NCBI GenBank assembly: GCA_044225155.1
Contig: JBGAJB010000122.1
Span: 1 to 9,731 of the forward strand
Direction: 5' to 3'
Source of the DNA: CAYMBL01 sp044225155
Lineage (GTDB): Bacteria > Planctomycetota > Phycisphaerae > UBA1845 > Fen-1342
Length of the DNA: 9,731 bases
Shown in pieces: positions 5,321-9,731 of this stretch. The stretch's first letter is position 1; each line of letters starts with the position of its first letter. The notes beneath the pieces are model-generated. The model saw nothing but the letters and a program-made list of their open reading frames with translations, was not told the origin of the DNA and did not search any database. The position numbers and the translations under genes are program-made.

Positions 5321-7686
5321 GCGTTGCTCACAGCCACGGGCTCCACACCACTCGTGCGCTCCGCGCTTCCCGCGATGCCGCGCACACCCGCCATTGCGCG
5401 CCCATAGATCGCCTCCAGCCTGCGACTCAGCACGTCGCGATCAAAGCTCTCCGCGACGTGTTGACGAAATGACGCCGCCAGCCGCTCGCGCAGCGCCGGA
5501 TCGTTTGCAACTTGTCGCATTGCCGCGGCCACCGCGTTGGAATCGCGCGGCGCGACCAGAAATCCATCCTGCGTTTCAACAACTTCGCCCACACCCGGCG
5601 ACGCTCCGGCCCGCAGCATCTCCGCCACGCAGCCCACATCGGTCGCGATCACGCACAAACCGGCCGCCCCCGCTTCCAACACGGTGTTCGGCATCGCCTC
5701 GCTATGACTCGGATGAACGAGGCAGTCGACGCCCGCGAAGAGAGTGCTGCGTTCGCGCGCCGTCACCGTGTCGCGCAACTCCACAATCGAATCGAGATCC
5801 CGCAGCGTGAGTTCGCGTTTCAACGTGTCGCGCCGCCGGTCGTCCATGGGGACGACGATCAACAGGCGAAACCGGGTTCCCTCGCGGTGCAGTCGCTCCG
5901 CGGCGGCCAGCAACTCGAGAATGCCCTTCGATTCGGTCGGCGCGCCGAGGAATAGGAAGCGGCAATCCGGAACGCGGGGCCCGAAAACCGCCAGCGGCTC
6001 AATCGCGACTCCATTCGGTACGACTTCAACTCGCACGCCCGGCAGATAGTCGCGCAATGAGTGGGCCGTCTCTTCACTCAGCACCACGACACTTTGGGCG
6101 AGCCGGGCCTCCATTTGGATGATCCGCCGCTGCATCGGCCCGGCACCGCGGCAGAATTCCTCAAAACGTCCGCCTCGAACATGCAGCACCACGCGGCAAC
6201 CTAACAGACGCGCGATCAGCGCATCCACCATGTTGCGATGCCACGTGACATAGCTGCACGTGTGGATGTGCACCAGGCGCACGCGTCGCTGCCGAATCGT
6301 CGCCGCCAACCGCCACGCTGCACCGGCGTGCCGCATGACCGCCCGCAACAAACTTGGAAACTCGCGCAAACGAAGAGCGCCCCTCGGCTCCGGTGTTGCA
6401 TGTCGAACCAGCTCAAACTGGTCCCGCAGCGGTCCGGACATCAGCGTTTCAATCGCCGTGACCATCCCACCGACTTGTGGAGCCGCCGGTCCCACCACTA
6501 AAACCGCCGGCCGCGACGGCGCGCGCCCCCAGTGGCCTTGCTTCCTCGTCGATTTGTTTTGTCGCGTCGTGAGTAGATCGCGGTAGAGACTTTCGTAGCG
6601 TTCGACCATCTTTCGCGTGCTGAAGCGCTCCATGTAGTCGCTGAGGGCCGCATGCGCTCTGCGAACAGTCGCTGCGCGCTCGGCCAGCGCTTCGTTCAGC
6701 CGCTCCGCCAACGCGGCCGCATCTTGCGGCGGAGCCAGCAACGCAGTTTCGCGATCGCGCAGCATGAACGGCAAATCGGCGTCAGCGACGCCCACACGAC
6801 CAATGTCCCCCACGCCGGTCGCGACGATGGGCACGCGCTGCGCCATCGCTTCAAGCACGACATTCGGCATCGCATCCGAGACGCTCGATACGCAAAACAC
6901 GTCCGCGCCGGTCATCAGTCGCGCGGCGTCGTCGTGGGCGCCTGGAAAGTGCGCGACCAGCTTGAGGTCGAGCCGCTCGCGCTCTTCCATCACGCGCCGC
7001 GCATACTCCGCATTCCGCGCCGCGCCGACACAAACCAACTCCGCGGTCGAAAATTGTTCTCGCAGCCGAGCGAAAGACCGCAACAGCGTGATGTGGTCTT
7101 TTTCCGGCCGAAGATTTGCCACCGACAAAACGACCGGCCCGGCAAACGACGCCGCACAGAACGCCTCCAATTGCCTGCGTGCCTCGGCGCGGTCGACGGC
7201 CGCACAATCAACGCCATTCGGGATGTGCACTGCGCTTCGTCGCACGCCTTCGTTCGCCAGGCGAAGCCGACCCGCCTCCGAATTGATCACAATTCCATCG
7301 ATCCACGGCGCCAGGCGCTCCGCCCATCGGGCATATCTCTCTGGCCCGCTCACCGGCCAACCATGTCGCACGTGTACGATCGGAATTCCGAGAAACCGCG
7401 CTGCCGGCCATGCGACGCAGAGCGCCGCACAGCTATGTGCGTGCACAATTTCGACCCGATCGCGACAGAAGGCCCGCGCGAGGCGCAGCGGCAACCTGAG
7501 ATCGCGCCCGCGACTGCGATGCTCGATCACGGTCAAATTCGGATGGGCCCAAACCTCGCGCCCGGCCGCTTTCAAACAGTGAATGAAGACGTGTTGGCCG
7601 CGCTCCGCCAGGCCATATGCCAGGCGCCGAACAACGCCTTCCGACCCGCCGCCCTCCAGCGAGTCGATCAAGAGTGCGACCCTCAT
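5317..7686 (-). CDS. Fused tandem GT4 glycosyltransferases (two complete GT-B enzymes in one protein)
   Basis: The 789-residue product is about twice the usual GT4 length and holds two full GT-B units. Unit 1 (about 1-372) has the glycine loop EGGGSEG at 11-17, IPNGVD at 155-160, the donor-phosphate motif RPEKD at 193-197 (Arg193, Lys196), and SDAMPNVVLEAMA at 270-282. Unit 2 (about 394-765) has GGMVT at 406-410, HIHTCS at 473-478, VPNGV at 556-560, ESKG with Lys587, and SEAMPNTVLEAGA at 662-674. A basic linker at 373-393 joins them. The units are clearly different sequences, not a recent duplication. Each should transfer a sugar from a nucleotide-sugar to a growing lipid-linked glycan on the cytoplasmic face. 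The EX7E pair is Asp271/Glu279 in unit 1 and Glu663/Glu671 in unit 2. Both ends overlap neighbouring genes by four bases. Donor and acceptor sugars are unknown. Confidence 0.9.
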   Translation of the reverse strand: MRVALLIDSLEGGGSEGVVRRLAYGLAERGQHVFIHCLKAAGREVWAHPNLTVIEHRSRGRDLRLPLRLARAFCRDRVEIVHAHSCAALCVAWPAARFLGIPIVHVRHGWPVSGPERYARWAERLAPWIDGIVINSEAGRLRLANEGVRRSAVHIPNGVDCAAVDRAEARRQLEAFCAASFAGPVVLSVANLRPEKDHITLLRSFARLREQFSTAELVCVGAARNAEYARRVMEERERLDLKLVAHFPGAHDDAARLMTGADVFCVSSVSDAMPNVVLEAMAQRVPIVATGVGDIGRVGVADADLPFMLRDRETALLAPPQDAAALAERLNEALAERAATVRRAHAALSDYMERFSTRKMVERYESLYRDLLTTRQNKSTRKQGHWGRAPSRPAVLVVGPAAPQVGGMVTAIETLMSGPLRDQFELVRHATPEPRGALRLREFPSLLRAVMRHAGAAWRLAATIRQRRVRLVHIHTCSYVTWHRNMVDALIARLLGCRVVLHVRGGRFEEFCRGAGPMQRRIIQMEARLAQSVVVLSEETAHSLRDYLPGVRVEVVPNGVAIEPLAVFGPRVPDCRFLFLGAPTESKGILELLAAAERLHREGTRFRLLIVVPMDDRRRDTLKRELTLRDLDSIVELRDTVTARERSTLFAGVDCLVHPSHSEAMPNTVLEAGAAGLCVIATDVGCVAEMLRAGASPGVGEVVETQDGFLVAPRDSNAVAAAMRQVANDPALRERLAASFRQHVAESFDRDVLSRRLEAIYGRAMAGVRGIAGSAERTSGVEPVAVSNA

Positions 7687-9065
7687 CGGCTCACCGCGAG
7701 GCCGTCGGGCACGTCCGCAAAGCCCAGGTCATCGTGCACCGCGCTGGGCTCAGGTGCTTCCACCTCGCTACGCGCCTCCTCACGTGCCAGCCGATACAGG
7801 CACGCCGCCAATCCCAGCAGCATCCACAAGTCCGCCGCCCAGAGGCGCGTGGTAAACAAGCCGCACGCCAGATAACCGGCTAGCGCCGTGCGCAGCGCCA
7901 TCGCGTGCCACCCGAAATGAAACCGGCTGCGCCAACGCCAGACGTGCAAGTCGATGAACGACGAGCTGTACGGCGAGCGGCCGATGATCCATCCCATGCG
8001 CCGCATCACGACGACGATGATCGTCAAAAACAGGATCAATCCCGGCCATCCGAGTTCGGCCAGGCAGGTCATGAACGTGCTGTGCGCGCTACGTTCGATC
8101 GACAAACCGGCCACGTATTCGTCGACCATTTGATGGAACTTTCCGATACCGATGCCCAGCGGATAATCAGCGGCCATCTCGATCGCCGCCTTCCAATACT
8201 GAAGCCGGGCGGTGGCCGATGCGTCCTCGCGGAAGTCCTGCAATGTCTGCATGCGCTTCCACCAGCCCGGATCCGCCAGTTGCAGCGACAGCAAAGTTCC
8301 CAGGCCGATCGCAAAAATTCCTTTCAGGCGATAGCGCCGCGGCAGCGAAAGCACGCCGACCACCAGCAGCGCCGCAAAGCCGAACAGCGCGCTGCGCGTG
8401 CGCGTCAGAATGATCGTGTTGACCGCCAGCGCTCCGACGACGAGCGCAGCGCCACGCGACCACCAGCGCCGTGCCACGAACGCCATCACACCGATCAGCG
8501 GCAGCGACGCCACGAGATGCACAGTGAGACCGCTCGAATCCGCGAAATCCGAGCCGCCCAGACCGCCGGTGAGTCGGCCGCTGGAGTACAGCCCGACCCC
8601 GCCGAGTGCCTGATAGCCGATGTAGAACACGCCCGCCGCCCACGCGAGCACCACAAGCTGGTAGTGCGCGGCCGTCCGCACACAACTGATCATGAGCAGC
8701 ACGAACAAAACGACCTTGGTGAATTTCTCGATCTGCACGTAGCTGCGGTCGGTGGCGGGCGGCCCCCACGCGAGACTACCGATCGCCAGCACCGTGAAGA
8801 TCAATAGCAGCTTGACGCTGACCGTCAGCTGCTTGCCCGAGAGCGCAAAACGCGGATTGCGCAGCGCCAGGCCGATCGTCGTCGCGAGCGCGGCCAGGAG
8901 CGACGTACGCATCCCCAGCGCGCTGATGCTGTCGCCCCACCACTGGTCTTCCGGATTCAGGTGGTAGACGAGGATGTAGAGCATCACGCCCACAATCGGA
9001 CGCGTCAGCGCGGCGCAGAGGCCCACACTGTAGACCAGCCAGAATGCGAGGGCAGTCAATGACAT
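7683..9065 (-). CDS. O-antigen ligase / O-glycosylation ligase-like polytopic membrane protein (Wzy_C domain)
   Basis: The 460-residue protein has about ten to twelve hydrophobic segments. The N-terminus (TRPIVGVMLYILVYHLNPED at 21-40) resembles the DUF5935-type start of O-glycosylation ligases associated with exosortase A systems. The Wzy_C/WaaL-like core covers about 204-350: TRTRSALFGFAALL at 221-234, a periplasmic loop near 265-335 with RLQYWKAAIEM at 287-297 and PLGIGIGKF at 302-310, then SAHSTFMTCLAELGWPG at 326-342 with His328. Such proteins transfer or polymerise lipid-linked glycans on the outer face of the inner membrane, either onto lipid or protein or onto each other. Ligase and polymerase cannot be told apart by sequence alone. 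GGAGG lies four bases before the ATG. The start overlaps the upstream glycosyltransferase by ten bases and the stop overlaps the fused transferase by four. Confidence 0.85.
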   Translation of the reverse strand: MSLTALAFWLVYSVGLCAALTRPIVGVMLYILVYHLNPEDQWWGDSISALGMRTSLLAALATTIGLALRNPRFALSGKQLTVSVKLLLIFTVLAIGSLAWGPPATDRSYVQIEKFTKVVLFVLLMISCVRTAAHYQLVVLAWAAGVFYIGYQALGGVGLYSSGRLTGGLGGSDFADSSGLTVHLVASLPLIGVMAFVARRWWSRGAALVVGALAVNTIILTRTRSALFGFAALLVVGVLSLPRRYRLKGIFAIGLGTLLSLQLADPGWWKRMQTLQDFREDASATARLQYWKAAIEMAADYPLGIGIGKFHQMVDEYVAGLSIERSAHSTFMTCLAELGWPGLILFLTIIVVVMRRMGWIIGRSPYSSSFIDLHVWRWRSRFHFGWHAMALRTALAGYLACGLFTTRLWAADLWMLLGLAACLYRLAREEARSEVEAPEPSAVHDDLGFADVPDGLAVSR

Positions 9066-9731
9066 GACGCCTCCGCGGCGACCACGGCGAACTCGACCGG
9101 CCGCGATTCGGCAGCGAAATCATGCCCGGCCGCTGCTCGCAGCAGCTTGCCCAGGCGATTTCCGAAATCACTCCACGCATGATTGCCGACGACCCACGCG
9201 CGTCCGGCGCGGGCGATGCTCTCCGCCAATGTTTGATCACACAGCAGCAGTTCGATGCCCGTGATCCACTCGGCAGGTCGTCGCGCCAGCAGCAGTTCCC
9301 GGCCATTCCGCGCGCTCAGATCGCGGGCGGCGATGGGTGAAGCCACCACCGGCCGCCGCGCGGCGCACGCTTCGAGAATTTTGTTCTTGATCCCGCCGCC
9401 GCTGCGCATGGGCACGATCGCCGCCGTCGCGCGCGCGAGATACGGGCGAACGTCAGCCACATCCGCCGCAATCTCGATTCCCGGTATCGCTGCCAGGGCA
9501 CGAATCTCGGCCACCGGCTGCTTGCCGACAATCAACCACCGCCGCGCAATGCCGCGTGCAGCGAGCGTTGGCCAAACGGTTTTCGCAAACCAAAGCACGG
9601 CGTCTATGTTTGGTTTAACGGTGTGGGAGCCGACGAACACGACCGTATCCGGGACCGTGGGCAACGGCCGCCCGGTAAATGCGCCGACATCCACGCCGTT
9701 TTCGAGAACGTGAATCGGCGTGCCAGCGGCG
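9056..9731 (-). CDS. Glycosyltransferase, C-terminal part (runs off the right edge; resembles the PEP-CTERM/exosortase-associated type)
   Basis: The frame is open to the window edge and the first visible residues read AAGTPIHVLENGVDVGAF. The NGVD is the typical GT4 inter-domain motif, so the gene starts upstream and a GTG at 9694 is internal. About 224 residues are visible, the C-terminal GT-B domain; perhaps 170 are missing. FVGSHTVKPNIDAVLWF, WLIVGKQP, DVRPYLARA and GGGIKNKILEACAARRPVVASP match what I recall of the PEP-CTERM/EpsH1-associated sugar transferases (TIGR03087 type). Glu120 of the visible part lies in KNKILEA; the first acidic EX7E position is Gly, as in that group where the motif reads RGIxNKVLEA. 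It should transfer a sugar early in assembly of the same glycan handled by the downstream ligase, whose start its stop overlaps by ten bases. The exact subfamily is inferred from memory. Confidence 0.85.
   Translation of the reverse strand, partial: AAGTPIHVLENGVDVGAFTGRPLPTVPDTVVFVGSHTVKPNIDAVLWFAKTVWPTLAARGIARRWLIVGKQPVAEIRALAAIPGIEIAADVADVRPYLARATAAIVPMRSGGGIKNKILEACAARRPVVASPIAARDLSARNGRELLLARRPAEWITGIELLLCDQTLAESIARAGRAWVVGNHAWSDFGNRLGKLLRAAAGHDFAAESRPVEFAVVAAEASCH

Noticed and set aside
6652..7875. 407-codon open frame on the plus strand
   Set aside because: It lies antisense to the fused glycosyltransferase and the O-antigen-ligase-like gene. The product is Arg/Pro/Ala-rich with no motif, as expected from opposite-strand reading of GC-rich codons.
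7905..8807. 300-codon open frame on the plus strand
   Set aside because: It is antisense to the polytopic ligase-like gene; the low-complexity, Arg/Gln/His-rich product has no recognisable domain.
9056..9694. GTG at 9694 as the true start of the right-edge glycosyltransferase
   Set aside because: The frame continues upstream in register with VLENGVD, a conserved mid-protein GT4 motif, so the GTG is an internal valine.
1..9731. CRISPR array, tRNA/rRNA genes, insertion sequences, attachment sites
   Set aside because: No regularly spaced repeats, no tRNA-like cloverleaf, no transposase or integrase coding and no terminal inverted repeats with duplications were seen.

Overview
This is a GC-rich stretch of bacterial chromosome carrying seven genes, five complete and two cut by the window edges. 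It most likely comes from a Planctomycetota member, possibly of the Phycisphaerae. Three things suggest this. A secreted protein ends in two copies of the VDLxDLGxxLAxF tail that is common on secreted proteins of that group. A long secreted glycan hydrolase is present. An intergenic repeat translates as AGETPAP on one strand and AGVSPAH on the other, a signature I recall from planctomycete and verrucomicrobial genomes. The taxon is an inference; there is no rRNA or other marker gene.

Layout. Positions 1-516 (minus) hold the N-terminal half of an aldo/keto reductase. Positions 661-1800 (minus) hold a secreted GH76-type endo-alpha-1,6-mannanase, separated from the reductase by a spacer with the repeat copy. 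A 310-base divergent spacer (1801-2110) contains two small palindromes. Positions 2111-3916 (plus) hold a secreted multidomain matrixin-type zinc metalloprotease with a GTG start. It converges, with only 15 bases between stop codons, on a minus-strand operon that fills the rest of the window (3932-9731).

The operon reads right to left: the C-terminal part of a glycosyltransferase resembling the PEP-CTERM/exosortase-associated type, a polytopic O-antigen-ligase/O-glycosylation-ligase-like membrane protein, a 789-residue protein in which two different GT4 glycosyltransferases are fused head to tail, and a PaaK/CapK-like adenylate-forming enzyme. Every junction overlaps (10, 4 and 4 bases), so translation is probably coupled and the products probably act in one surface-glycan pathway. 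The transferases would build the glycan, the ligase/polymerase would act on it at the membrane, and the CapK-like enzyme would activate a carboxylic acid for an unknown step. Neither an exosortase nor a PEP-CTERM substrate is visible here. The operon promoter lies beyond the right edge.

The strongest leads for novelty are the double-glycosyltransferase fusion and its place in an exosortase-cluster-like operon, followed by the metalloprotease architecture and the intergenic palindromes.
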